The position numbers and the translations under genes were made by a program. 64,000 nucleotides of DNA. Origin: Sphingomonas sp. HITSZ_GF (GTDB lineage Bacteria; Pseudomonadota; Alphaproteobacteria; Sphingomonadales; Sphingomonadaceae). Of the stretch, positions 51,018 through 59,641 are shown in pieces (the stretch's first letter is position 1; each line of letters starts with the position of its first letter). The DNA lies in assembly GCF_029543155.1 (NCBI RefSeq), contig NZ_JARQXA010000001.1, forward strand, positions 806,001-870,000. The letters are read 5' to 3'. Under the pieces are notes generated by a model, which saw only the letters and a program-made list of their open reading frames with translations, did no database searches and was not told the DNA's origin.

Positions 51018-51698
51018 TCAATGGCGGTCGTGATCTCCGCCACGGTCGCGGCCGTGTTCGTCGGGTGTAGGCGATGGCGTAGGCGAGGGCTTCCCGCCCG
51101 GGCCACGCTCGCCACGTGGATTGTCACGTGCCTTTTCCGCCTCTTCGCGACGGTCATGCGCCTTCTCGGCCGCCTCGTTCGCCTCGCGGGCGCGACCGAC
51201 GTCGGGCGCCTTGGCCTTGCCGTCATCGTCGAACTGGCGCACCGGCTTGCCGCCCTGGAAGGCATAGCTGCGCTCACCGCGTTGGACGAAGAAGGGCTTG
51301 CTTTCGCCGGCGCGGAAATACGCGACTTCCTTGCCGTCGCGGTCCGCGGTGCGGACGATCTTGCCGCCGCGTGTCCAGGCCCAGCCATCACCGTAGCGGA
51401 TGCGCTGGACGTTGCGACCGTCGCGGATTTCGTCCTCGATCGTCCCGGCATCGTGGAGCGGTGCGGCATCCTCGGCGCTGATCCCTGCGGCAGCCTTGGG
51501 CACCGCCGCTACCGTCACCGCAGTCGCGTCATCGGCATCCTCGACCACCGGCGTGTCGTTGAGCGTCGAATCGTCGGGCGCCACGGCGTTCTCGACGGTG
51601 ACTGCCTCGTTGTCGGTGGTCTTGTCCGCCTGGTTGCACGCGCCGAGCGCCAGCGCAGCGACCAGTGCGGTGAAGGGAAGGGACTTCAGCATACGCAT
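51018..51698 (-). CDS. Putative lipoprotein of unknown function
   Basis: A 226-residue protein with lipobox LALGAC (cysteine at about residue 21). An acidic N-terminal stretch is followed by DEIRDGRNVQRIRYGDGW and a repeated pattern of aromatic-and-charged residues (IVRTADRDGKEVAYFR; FFVQRGERSYAFQGGK), perhaps a small beta structure. The C-terminus is Pro/Gly/His/Asp-rich. No family recognised. It lies downstream of cysS with a gap of about 70 bases, in the same direction. Confidence 0.6.
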   Translation of the reverse strand: MRMLKSLPFTALVAALALGACNQADKTTDNEAVTVENAVAPDDSTLNDTPVVEDADDATAVTVAAVPKAAAGISAEDAAPLHDAGTIEDEIRDGRNVQRIRYGDGWAWTRGGKIVRTADRDGKEVAYFRAGESKPFFVQRGERSYAFQGGKPVRQFDDDGKAKAPDVGRAREANEAAEKAHDRREEAEKARDNPRGERGPGGKPSPTPSPTPDEHGRDRGGDHDRH

Positions 51699-51765
51699 CT
51701 TACTCCGTTGCCGCCCATCTTCCCGACGGGCGCAGCACGGGGTGCAACGCGCATGGCGTTCGGAT

Positions 51766-53202
51766 TTATCCGCCCAGCGCCGGCTTCCAGTCCCAGCCCA
51801 GCGGATCGCCGTCCATTACCTCGACGCCCGCCGCAGCGAGTTCATCGCGGATCGTGTCCGAGCGCTGGAAGTCCTTCACCAGCCGGGCTTCCTTGCGCTC
51901 GACCAGCCGGTCCTCGATCGCCTCGGCGGTGATCGTCGCACCTGCCGGGCGCATGCGCAGTTCCTCGCGGGTCAGTTCGAGCAGCCGCAGCCCAAGCACC
52001 GCGTCGAACGCGGCGAGCCCGGCGAGCCGGTCGGCAGGCGACAGTTTCTTCTCGGCGAGCATCTCGTCGAGCGCGGGCAACGCCCTGGGGGTGTTGAGAT
52101 CGTCGGACACCGCCTCGTCGAGCCGCACCAGCCAGGCCGCCGGCGCAGTGCCTTCGCTCTCGGCGCGTGCCTTGAGCGCGGTCACCGTCATCACCAGCCG
52201 CTTGAGCCGGGTGAGCGCCGCCGCCAAGTTCTCGGCCGAGAATTCCAGCTCGCTGCGATACTGCGCCTGGAGGCAGAGCAGCCGATAGGCGAGGGGGTGC
52301 ACGCCCGCGTCGATCAGCGACTGGAGCGTGGTGAAGCCGCCCTTCGACTTGCTCATCTTGCCCTGGCGATCGACCAGGAAGTTGTTGTGCATCCAGAAAT
52401 GCGAGCCGGTGTCGGCGCAGCCGCAGAACGCCTGGTTCTGCGCGATCTCGTTGGGGTGGTGGATCTCGCGGTGGTCGATGCCGCCGGTATGGATGTCGAA
52501 CGGCGCGCCAAGATATTTGATGCTCATCACCGAGCATTCGAGGTGCCAGCCCGGCGCGCCCTTGCCCCAGGGGCTGTCCCATTCCATCTGGCGCTGCTCG
52601 CCCTCGGGCGACTTGCGCCAGATCGCGAAGTCCTGCGGATGGCGCTTGCCCGCCACCGGATCGATCCGCCCCTCGGCCGCATCGTCCTGGCTGCCCGCCA
52701 GGCGGCCATAGTCAGGCACGCTGGTCGTGTCGAAATACAGGCCCGAATCGAGTTCGTAGCAATGCTCGGGCGCGATCTTCTCGGCGAAGTCGATCATCTC
52801 GGCGATGTGATCGGTCGCGACCGACCAGCGCGTGGGCTGGCGGATGTTGAGATCGGCGATGTTCGCCTTGAACGCCGCAGTGTAATGCGCGGCGATGTCC
52901 CAGATGCTCTTCGCCTGGGCCCTGGCGGCCGCCTCCATCTTGTCGTCGCCGGCATCGGCGTCGCTGGTCAGATGGCCGACATCGGTGATGTTGATGACAT
53001 GGGTGAGCGCATAGCCTTTCCAGCTCAACACCCGGCTCAGCGTGTCGGTGAAGACATAGGCGCGCAGATTGCCGAGATGGGCGTAGTTATAGACCGTCGG
53101 CCCGCACGAATAGACACGCACGCCCTTTTCGGGGTCGAGCGGCTGGAAGGCTTCCAGGCTGCGGGTGAGCGAATTGTAGAGCGTGAGTTGGGCGCCGGTC
53201 AT
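51766..53202 (-). CDS. cysS: Cysteinyl-tRNA synthetase
   Basis: A 478-residue class I synthetase attaching cysteine to tRNA-Cys. The zinc site and HIGH-like motif lie in CGPTVYNYAHLGNLRAYVF, and KMSKSKGGF is the KMSKS loop. Length is normal. Interestingly the tRNA-Cys gene lies about 1.1 kb away on the same strand. Start ATG 53202 opens on MTGAQLTLYNSLTRSLE. Confidence 0.97.
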   Translation of the reverse strand: MTGAQLTLYNSLTRSLEAFQPLDPEKGVRVYSCGPTVYNYAHLGNLRAYVFTDTLSRVLSWKGYALTHVINITDVGHLTSDADAGDDKMEAAARAQAKSIWDIAAHYTAAFKANIADLNIRQPTRWSVATDHIAEMIDFAEKIAPEHCYELDSGLYFDTTSVPDYGRLAGSQDDAAEGRIDPVAGKRHPQDFAIWRKSPEGEQRQMEWDSPWGKGAPGWHLECSVMSIKYLGAPFDIHTGGIDHREIHHPNEIAQNQAFCGCADTGSHFWMHNNFLVDRQGKMSKSKGGFTTLQSLIDAGVHPLAYRLLCLQAQYRSELEFSAENLAAALTRLKRLVMTVTALKARAESEGTAPAAWLVRLDEAVSDDLNTPRALPALDEMLAEKKLSPADRLAGLAAFDAVLGLRLLELTREELRMRPAGATITAEAIEDRLVERKEARLVKDFQRSDTIRDELAAAGVEVMDGDPLGWDWKPALGG

Positions 53203-53240
53203 CCCAGCGGCATTAGCGGCTGATGGGCCGGCTGCAACCC

Positions 53241-53540
53241 TCAGGCGGGCTCGACCTCGCGCGCGACCGACTGCTCCAGCGCCGCGCGGACCATCGCGTT
53301 CCAGATCAGCGCAGGATCGTCGCCTGCCTGGCGCCCGGCCTCGACCATCTCGCGAGTCGGCTCGCGCAGCGTGTGCAGGATCGCGACCGCGCGCTCCACC
53401 TCGGCGCGCCAGATGCGCTCGACGACGACGCTTACCGGCTCGTCGGGACCCTCTGCAGCCTCGCCATTGGGACTGACCATCTCGGCGGCAATCACGCGTG
53501 CAATCCGCTCGATCGGCGAGGTCACGGAAACATCGGTCAT
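53241..53540 (-). CDS. Conserved hypothetical protein (99 aa)
   Basis: A 99-residue soluble helical protein (IERIARVIAAEMV; VERIWRAEVERAVAILHTLR; AGRQAGDDPALIWNAMVRAAL). No motif is recognised. Its length and helical pattern recall small sphingomonad proteins of unknown role. ATG 53540; the open frame upstream of it covers the next small gene in another frame. Confidence 0.6.
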   Translation of the reverse strand: MTDVSVTSPIERIARVIAAEMVSPNGEAAEGPDEPVSVVVERIWRAEVERAVAILHTLREPTREMVEAGRQAGDDPALIWNAMVRAALEQSVAREVEPA

Positions 53541-53590
53541 AAGCGCTCCTGGGATTCCCCCCGCGAAACGCATGCCCCGTGCGAAAAGGT

Positions 53591-53806
53591 TCAGGCGGCG
53601 AGCGCCACCCCGGTCTGGCGGATCAGTCCGTTGCCGGTCGCACCCGCAGCGACGAGCGGCAGCGCCGTCGCGCAAAAGGCGCATTCCGCGGTCAGCCGGC
53701 CAACAACCCAATGGGTCCCGCCGCAACCAGGGCAATAATTCTGCTGCTCCGGACGGTACGCAACGCGATAACCGGTAAGAGCGTGTCGGATGCCGAAATC
53801 GTACAT
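53591..53806 (-). CDS. Small zinc-ribbon-like protein
   Basis: A 71-residue protein with paired cysteines CPGCGG and CAFCA (positions about 25-28 and 42-45), a likely single zinc ribbon. The C-terminus is small and hydrophobic. A role in nucleic-acid or protein binding is possible but not shown. ATG 53806, with no other features nearby. Confidence 0.6.
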   Translation of the reverse strand: MYDFGIRHALTGYRVAYRPEQQNYCPGCGGTHWVVGRLTAECAFCATALPLVAAGATGNGLIRQTGVALAA

Positions 53807-53975
53807 GCCTCGTCTCCCGTAATCGGGGACTCAACGGCGATGAATCGCGATTTGTTCCGCTGACGGCTCGATACCGACCCGACGATCCGTGCCAATTCGT
53901 AGATAAGTGGCTAGAAAGACACACAAGATCGCAGAAAATGGCCGGGACGGCGGGCCGTCCTGGCACGCGCGAAGG

Positions 53976-54203
53976 TCAATCGCAGCCGAAATAGAGTTCT
54001 TCGGTGTAGAGCGTGGGGGTGCCCGTGCGGATGAAGGTGCCGTCGCAAAAGCGCACCTCGGCACCAACCTGGGTGGTATGCTCTTCGTCGCTGTAGAACA
54101 GCGTCGCGCTCTCCTGCTGCTTCGGCATGTAGCTCGACGACGCAGTGGTCGCCGTGCCGGCGAGAAGCGCGGCCAGGCCCGCGAGCTTCAGCAACTTCCT
54201 CAT
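53976..54203 (-). CDS. Small secreted protein, DUF6289-like
   Basis: A 75-residue protein with a signal peptide (RKLLKLAGLAALLAGTATTA) and a mature part of about 50 residues with cysteines in VRFCDGTF and YFGCD at its end, probably a disulfide. The pattern E.ATLFYSDEEHTTQVG and the terminal cysteine fit DUF6289. Function unknown. ATG 54203. Confidence 0.65.
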   Translation of the reverse strand: MRKLLKLAGLAALLAGTATTASSSYMPKQQESATLFYSDEEHTTQVGAEVRFCDGTFIRTGTPTLYTEELYFGCD

Positions 54204-54317
54204 CTCTTCGTCTCCCTCTTTGTGGAGCGCGGATGAGGCGTTGGGACGCGGTTCGCAGTCAATCGCAACCGCCACCGATCCGGTGCGAGTGGCGATTTCA
54301 CGAAGTAGGGAAGGAAG

Positions 54318-54391
54318 TGGAGGCCCGAGCCGGAATCGAACCGGCGTGCAAGGATTTGCAGTCCTCTGCGTCACCACTCCGCCATCGGGCC
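54318..54391 (-). tRNA. tRNA-Cys (GCA)
   Basis: Read on the minus strand: acceptor arm GGCCCGA with the matching 3' arm, anticodon loop CTGCAAA with GCA, T loop GGTTCGATTCC, and an encoded CCA (54318-54320). All four arms fold. Anticodon GCA and the U73 discriminator are cysteine identity elements. Confidence 0.97.
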
Positions 54392-54407
54392 TCGGAGCGA
54401 GGGGCGC

Positions 54408-54436
54408 CAATGCGCAGGTGCTTGCAGTCCTGTCAA
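54408..54436 (-). promoter_or_regulatory. Predicted promoter of tRNA-Cys
   Basis: On the minus strand a perfect TTGACA (54436-54431) is followed after 17 bases by GCATTG (54413-54408). The following GC-rich stretch up to the tRNA start resembles the discriminator of growth-regulated promoters. Confidence 0.55.
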
Positions 54437-54479
54437 CATTGCAGTGCAAAAATAGCTGCCCGCATTGCTTGGCGGGGGG

Positions 54480-54509
54480 TTGCGGAAGGGATACAAGCCG
54501 CCCTACATA
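54480..54509 (+). promoter_or_regulatory. Possible promoter of the PCMT-like/TolC operon
   Basis: TTGCGG (54480-54485) and TACATA (54504-54509) are separated by 18 bases and lie about 50 bases before the PCMT-like gene. Confidence 0.35.
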
Positions 54510-54559
54510 ATCAGTGTATTGCGCAACTAATACGGTTGTGACAGATAGCCGGAGTGATG

Positions 54560-55216
54560 ATGGCTCTTACGGTCGATTTTGAAGCGATGCGCCATTCGAT
54601 GGTCGCCAGCCAGCTGCGCACCAACGCAGTCAACGACGTGCGCGTGGTGGAAGCCATGGCAGTACTGCCGCGCGAGGACTTCCTTCCGGAGGCGCATCGC
54701 GCGATCGCCTATCGCGACACGCTGCTGCCGCTCGCGGGCGGCCGTCGGCACAATTCGCCGCTGGCGACCGGCCGGCTGCTCACCGTCGCCGATCTGCGCC
54801 CCACCGACAAGGTGCTGCTGATCGGCACCGCCGGCGGCTATACCGCGGCGCTGGTCGCCGGCCTGGTCACCTCGGTGGTAGCGGTGGAAGAGGAGCCGGC
54901 GCTTGCCGCGCTCGCCCGCACCGCGCTCGCCGCCTATGCCAATGTCGAGCCGATCGAAGGTCCGCTCGCTGCCGGCCATGCTGCCGAAGGTCCCTATGAC
55001 GTGCTGATCGTCGATGGCGCGGTGGAGAAGCTTCCCGACGCGCTGCTCGCCCAGCTCGCGCCCGGCGCCCGCGTGGTGACCGGCATGGTCGATCGCGGCG
55101 TCACGCGTCTCGCGACGGGCCGCGTCACCGACGGCGGCTTCGGCCTTACCGACTTTGCCGATATCGAGTGTGCAGTTCTTCCTGGTTTCGAGCGCCTACG
55201 AACCTTTCAATTCTGA
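54560..55216 (+). CDS. Protein-L-isoaspartate methyltransferase-like (PCMT family), degenerate
   Basis: A 218-residue SAM-dependent methyltransferase fold: FEAMRHSMVASQLRTNAV and VLPREDFLPEAHRAIAY are shared with PCMT. The SAM loop reads LLIGTAGGYTAALVAG in place of the usual GxGxGY, and the family's substrate-binding SQP region is here NSPLATGRLL. Repair of isoaspartate is therefore unsure. It precedes tolC by 15 bases, a common sphingomonad arrangement. ATG 54560 is chosen among GTG 54554, ATG 54557 and ATG 54560 for its distance from CCGGAG. Confidence 0.8.
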   Translation: MALTVDFEAMRHSMVASQLRTNAVNDVRVVEAMAVLPREDFLPEAHRAIAYRDTLLPLAGGRRHNSPLATGRLLTVADLRPTDKVLLIGTAGGYTAALVAGLVTSVVAVEEEPALAALARTALAAYANVEPIEGPLAAGHAAEGPYDVLIVDGAVEKLPDALLAQLAPGARVVTGMVDRGVTRLATGRVTDGGFGLTDFADIECAVLPGFERLRTFQF

Positions 55217-55231
55217 TTCTGAAAGAGGCTC

Positions 55232-56824
55232 ATGCGAATTTCCTCTCTGTTCCTGGGTGCCAGCCTTGCTGCGATCGCCATGCCGGCGGCCGCGCAGACC
55301 ACCACGACTCGCGACGGCACCCAGGCGCCGGTACGCGTCGAAGTGGGCAGTGCCGCGCCGGCCCAGACCGCGCAGCCGACCACCACGCTGCGCGATGCGC
55401 TGGTGCTCGCCTACAACACCAATCCCGGCCTCCAGTCGGATCGCGCCGATCAGCGCGCGAACGACGAGAACGTGCCGATTGCAAAGGCGGCGGGCCGCCC
55501 GGGCCTGAGCGGTACCGGTTCGGCCAGCACCAGCCCCTATGACAGCGACGCCACGATCGGCCCGACCCGGACCGGCACCGTCGGCCTCAACCTGTCGGTG
55601 CCGATCTACACCGGCGGCGCGGTGCGCAATTCGGTGCGCGGCGCCGAGACGCGTGTCGAGGCCGGCCTTGCCAGCCTGCGCGGCGCCGAGGCGCAGCTCT
55701 TCACCGACGCGGTGACTGCCTATGTCGACGTGCTGCGCTTCGAGGCGATCGTTCGCCTCAACCAGCAGAATGTCCATGTGCTCGAGGTCAACCTCCAGGC
55801 GACGCGCGATCGGTTCGAAGTGGGCGACCTGACCCGCACCGACGTCGCCCAGTCGGAAGCGCGCCTCGCGCTCGCCCAGAGCCAGCTGCGCACTGCCGAA
55901 GCGGCGCTGATCGGCGCCCGCGAGAATTATATCCGCGTGATCGGCGCGCCTCCGGGCGTGCTCGCCCAGCCGCCGGCGCTGCCGGGCATCCCCACCGACG
56001 TGCAGGATGCCGAGCAGGCCGCGCTCGCCAACAATCCGAACCTGGAAGCCGCGCAGAAGCAGCGCGACGCCACCCGCTTCGACGTGAGCGCTGCCAAGGC
56101 CTCGCGCATGCCGACGGTCAGCGTCGGCGTCGGCACCAACTATTACAACTATCTCGGCTCGCTCTCGAGCCAGGCGCGCTCGGTCACCGGCCTCAGCCCG
56201 GACGGCGTGTCGACCACGGTCGGCGCGCAGGTGAACCTGCCGCTGTTCCAGGGCGGCCGCCCGGCGGCGCAGATCCGCCAGGCCCAGGCGCGCGAGGCTT
56301 CGGCGATGGAGACCGTCACGCTCACAGAGCGCGGCGTGATCGCCCAGGTCCGCTCGGCCTATGCCAACTACTCGTCGGCGCTACGCGTGATCGAATCGAC
56401 GCGCGTCGCGGTGGAAGCCAACCGCCTGTCGCTGGAAGGCGTCCGCGCCGAGAACAGCGTCGGCACGCGCACCATCCTCGACATCCTGAACGCCGAGCAG
56501 GAATTGCTGAACAGCCAGGTCAACTATGTCACCGCCGAGCGCGATGCCTATGTGGCCGGCTTCCAGCTGCTCGCCGCGATGGGCCGGGCCGAGGCCAATG
56601 ATCTTAACCTTGATGGCGGCCCGCTCTACGATCCGGGCGTCAACTACAAGCGGGTGAAGAATCGCTGGTCCGACTGGAGCAACGATCCCGCTCCCGAGGC
56701 GGTGGGCACCAGCACCAAGGCAACCCCGGCGCAGAACCCGGACGTGACGAACACCGCGCTCGATCCGGTGCTTCAGCGCGGTGATGCCACGGCGCCTGTT
56801 GACATTAACCGTAAAAAGCCCTGA
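55232..56824 (+). CDS. tolC: TolC-family outer membrane protein
   Basis: A 530-residue outer membrane channel subunit: signal peptide ending near PAAAQ (about 22), then two TolC/OEP repeats, the first with LRDALVLAYNTNPGLQSDRA and VGLNLSVPIYTGGAVRNS, the second with VGAQVNLPLFQGGRPAAQIRQ. The trimeric tunnel exports substrates with an inner-membrane pump. The C-terminal 60 residues are Pro/Asn/Thr-rich and extend past the barrel. Partner pump genes are not adjacent. Confidence 0.93.
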   Translation: MRISSLFLGASLAAIAMPAAAQTTTTRDGTQAPVRVEVGSAAPAQTAQPTTTLRDALVLAYNTNPGLQSDRADQRANDENVPIAKAAGRPGLSGTGSASTSPYDSDATIGPTRTGTVGLNLSVPIYTGGAVRNSVRGAETRVEAGLASLRGAEAQLFTDAVTAYVDVLRFEAIVRLNQQNVHVLEVNLQATRDRFEVGDLTRTDVAQSEARLALAQSQLRTAEAALIGARENYIRVIGAPPGVLAQPPALPGIPTDVQDAEQAALANNPNLEAAQKQRDATRFDVSAAKASRMPTVSVGVGTNYYNYLGSLSSQARSVTGLSPDGVSTTVGAQVNLPLFQGGRPAAQIRQAQAREASAMETVTLTERGVIAQVRSAYANYSSALRVIESTRVAVEANRLSLEGVRAENSVGTRTILDILNAEQELLNSQVNYVTAERDAYVAGFQLLAAMGRAEANDLNLDGGPLYDPGVNYKRVKNRWSDWSNDPAPEAVGTSTKATPAQNPDVTNTALDPVLQRGDATAPVDINRKKP

Positions 56825-56860
56825 TTACCCGCTCCCGGGGCTTATTGGAGTAGCCGGTTG

Positions 56861-57379
56861 ATGGGGGACATCAGTAGCGAGCCGTCGATGGAGGAGATCC
56901 TTTCCTCCATCAAGCGCATCATCGCCGAGGAAGGCGATGCTGCCATCGCGACGCGTACGCGCCGCGGCGGACGCGCGACGACGACGGCAGCGGAGAAATC
57001 CGCTGCAGTCGACGAAGTGCTCGAACTGAGCCAGCCGGTCGAGGAAGACAGACTGGAGACGCCGACCCCGATGTCGATGGGTTCCCCCACGCCGCCCAAG
57101 CCCGCCGCCGAGAAGCCGGCGCGCACCATGCCCGTCGAAGCCGAGGCTGCACCTGCCGAGCCGATCGTCTCGGACAGCGCCGCCCAGGCGACCCGCGGGC
57201 CGCTCGAGGCGCTGTCGCGGATGGTGGTGAAGCCCGAAGTCACCGGCTCGGACACGCTCGAAGGCATGGTCCGCTCGATGCTCAAGCCGATGCTCAGCGA
57301 ATGGCTCGACGCCAATCTGCCGCGCCTTGTCGAAGACATGGTCGCGAAGGAAATCTCGCGGATCACCGGGCGGCAGTAA
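56861..57379 (+). CDS. popZ: PopZ-type polar organising protein (DUF2497)
   Basis: A 172-residue protein with the conserved N-terminal helix SMEEILSSIKRIIAEEGD, a Pro/Glu/Ala-rich disordered middle and a C-terminal assembly region (DTLEGMVRSMLKPMLSEWLD; LPRLVEDMVAKEISRITG). In Caulobacter PopZ builds the cell-pole matrix that anchors the chromosome origin. The start is ATG 56861. It follows tolC by about 36 bases. Confidence 0.88.
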   Translation: MGDISSEPSMEEILSSIKRIIAEEGDAAIATRTRRGGRATTTAAEKSAAVDEVLELSQPVEEDRLETPTPMSMGSPTPPKPAAEKPARTMPVEAEAAPAEPIVSDSAAQATRGPLEALSRMVVKPEVTGSDTLEGMVRSMLKPMLSEWLDANLPRLVEDMVAKEISRITGRQ

Positions 57380-57384
57380 TTTCA

Positions 57385-57464
57385 CGTCATCCCGGCGAAA
57401 GCCGGGATCTCAGGCCGCATTCAAGCATGAGCCGTGCGAGACCCCGACTTTCGTCGGGGTGACG
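57385..57464. repeat. Palindromic intergenic element, variant type
   Basis: The arm cgtcatcccggcgaaagccg (from 57385) and the partner accccgactttcgtcggggt (57441-57460) form an inverted repeat with a gtcat/gtgac edge. It lies between popZ and the S9 peptidase gene. This ATCCCGG type differs from the GTTCCCCGG type at 2979 and 49790. Confidence 0.7.
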
Positions 57465-57512
57465 GTTTGGTCACCGTTGTAACGACCCCGCGCTTCTGCT
57501 GTATTCCGCCCC

Positions 57513-59555
57513 ATGAAGCACATCCTGCTCGCGAGCGTTGCACTCGCCGCCACCACTGCGCCCGCGCTGGCGCGTGATCTCACCATTCAGGACGTCGCCA
57601 CCCTGTCGCGCGTCGGTTCGCCCGCCGTGTCGCCCGACGGCCATTGGCTCGTCTGGCAGCAGCGCGAGACCGATCTCGCTGCCAACAAGGGCCGCTACGA
57701 TCTGTGGCGCCTCGACCTGACGGTAAAGGGCGCCAAGCCCGAGAAGCTGGTCGCCGAAGCCGAGGTCAACGAAACCAGCCCGGTGTTCGCTCCGGACAGC
57801 AAGACCGTGTTCTTCCAGTCCGACAAGGGCGGAGACGACAGCATCCAGTCGGTGGACATCGCCGGCGGCGCGACGCGGGTATGGTTCACGCCGAAAGGTG
57901 GATTCAGCGGCTTCAAGCTCTCGCCCGACGGCAGCAAGGCTCTGGTCTGGGCCGATCGCAAGCCGGGCGCGCCTGGCCTCGATCCGGCGATGGTTAAGAA
58001 GGATTCGAACGCGGGATCGGGGCGCACCTATGACCAGCTCTTCGTCCGCCACTGGGATAGCTGGAGCAATGGCGATCGCTCGCAGCTGTTCGTCGTGCCG
58101 CTGCGCCAGGAAGCGGTGACCGCGGTGCCGATCGTCGGCACGCTCGTCGGCGACACACCCTCCAAGCCGTTCGGCGGGGGCGAGGAACTGGCCTGGAGCG
58201 CCGATGGCAAGACCGTCTATTTCGCGCTGCGCGAAGCGGGCCGGATCGAGTCCAAGTCGACCAATCTCGACATCTTCGCTGCGCCTGCGGACGGTTCCTC
58301 GGCGCCGGTCAACCTCACCAAGGCGAACGAGGGGATGGACAATCTCCCGACCGTCTCGCCCGACGGCAAGTGGCTCGCCTATTTCTCGATGGCGCGCGCC
58401 ACCTATGAGGCGGATCGCCAGGTCCTCCAGCTGCGCAACCTCGCCACCGGCGAAGTGAAGGCGCTCACCCAGGCCTGGGACCGTTCGGTCGGCTCGATCG
58501 CCTGGTCGCCCGATTCGAAGACGATCTACGTGACTGCCGAGGATACCCAGGAGAACCCGATCTGGTCAGTCGATCCGAAGAGCGGCAAGGTCACCCGGCT
58601 CACCCAGCTCGACAACGTCTCGGCGATCGTGCCGGTGAAGGGTGGGGTGGTCTATTCGATGAACAGCCTGACCGCGCCGGACGATTTCTATGCGCTGAAG
58701 GGCAAGACCAGCACCCGGCTGACCGCAGTCAACGCCGAGAAGCTCGCCGGCATTCCGATGCCCAAGGTCGAGCGGTTCAGCTTCACCGGGGCCAACAACG
58801 ACACCGTCTGGGGCTATGCGGTGCAGCCCGCGGGCCTGGCCGACGGCAAGAAGGCGCCGATCGCCTTCATCGTCCATGGCGGACCGCAGGGTTCGAGCAA
58901 CAACAGCTGGTCCTATCGCTGGAACCCGGCGGTGTTCGCCGGCGCCGGCTATGCGGTGGTCTCGGTCGATTTCCACGGCTCGACCGGCTATGGCCAGGCC
59001 TTCACCGATGCGATCCGCAACAATTGGGGCGGCTGGCCGCTCGAGGACCTGCAAAAGGGCCTGGCAGCAGCGACGGGCAAGTTCGCCTGGCTCGATGCAG
59101 ACAATGCCTGTGCGCTCGGCGCCTCCTATGGCGGCTACATGATGAACTGGATCGAAGGGCAGTGGCCCGATCGGTTCAAGTGCATCGTCCAGCATGACGG
59201 CGTGTTCGACGCCCGCGCCATGGCCTATGAGACCGAGGAGCTGTGGTTCGACGAGTGGGAGCATGGCGGCAAGGCCTATTACGAGGACCCCGCCGCGTTC
59301 GAGAAGTGGAACCCGGTCAATCACGTCGACAAATGGAAGACTCCGCAGCTGGTGATCACCAGCGAGAAGGACTTCCGCATTCCCTACACGCAGGGGCTGG
59401 CCGCCTTCACTGCGCTCCAGCGCAAGGAGATCCCGTCCAAGCTCCTGGTCTTCCCGGACGAGAACCACTGGGTGCTCAAGCCGAAGAACTCGATGCAATG
59501 GTATGGCACGGTTCTGGGCTGGCTCGACAAATATACCGGCAAGCCGGCACAATAA
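57513..59555 (+). CDS. S9-family prolyl oligopeptidase-type peptidase
   Basis: A 680-residue exported peptidase: signal peptide to about residue 21 (APALA), a beta-propeller (about 30-420) with repeated VSPDG and W-S-P-D blocks, and a C-terminal alpha/beta hydrolase with nucleophile S538 in GASYGGYMMNW, preceded by HGGPQGSSNNSW. The late histidine lies in DENHWVLKP. It resembles dipeptidyl and acylaminoacyl peptidases in plan. Likely periplasmic; specificity unknown. Confidence 0.9.
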   Translation: MKHILLASVALAATTAPALARDLTIQDVATLSRVGSPAVSPDGHWLVWQQRETDLAANKGRYDLWRLDLTVKGAKPEKLVAEAEVNETSPVFAPDSKTVFFQSDKGGDDSIQSVDIAGGATRVWFTPKGGFSGFKLSPDGSKALVWADRKPGAPGLDPAMVKKDSNAGSGRTYDQLFVRHWDSWSNGDRSQLFVVPLRQEAVTAVPIVGTLVGDTPSKPFGGGEELAWSADGKTVYFALREAGRIESKSTNLDIFAAPADGSSAPVNLTKANEGMDNLPTVSPDGKWLAYFSMARATYEADRQVLQLRNLATGEVKALTQAWDRSVGSIAWSPDSKTIYVTAEDTQENPIWSVDPKSGKVTRLTQLDNVSAIVPVKGGVVYSMNSLTAPDDFYALKGKTSTRLTAVNAEKLAGIPMPKVERFSFTGANNDTVWGYAVQPAGLADGKKAPIAFIVHGGPQGSSNNSWSYRWNPAVFAGAGYAVVSVDFHGSTGYGQAFTDAIRNNWGGWPLEDLQKGLAAATGKFAWLDADNACALGASYGGYMMNWIEGQWPDRFKCIVQHDGVFDARAMAYETEELWFDEWEHGGKAYYEDPAAFEKWNPVNHVDKWKTPQLVITSEKDFRIPYTQGLAAFTALQRKEIPSKLLVFPDENHWVLKPKNSMQWYGTVLGWLDKYTGKPAQ

Positions 59556-59641
59556 CTTCGCTCGGAAATGGGGTTAAGCCCAATGGCTAGCGGGCTGCGT
59601 CTCGGCTAGTCTTCGCCCTTGTCTTTGGGGGAGGACGCCCG

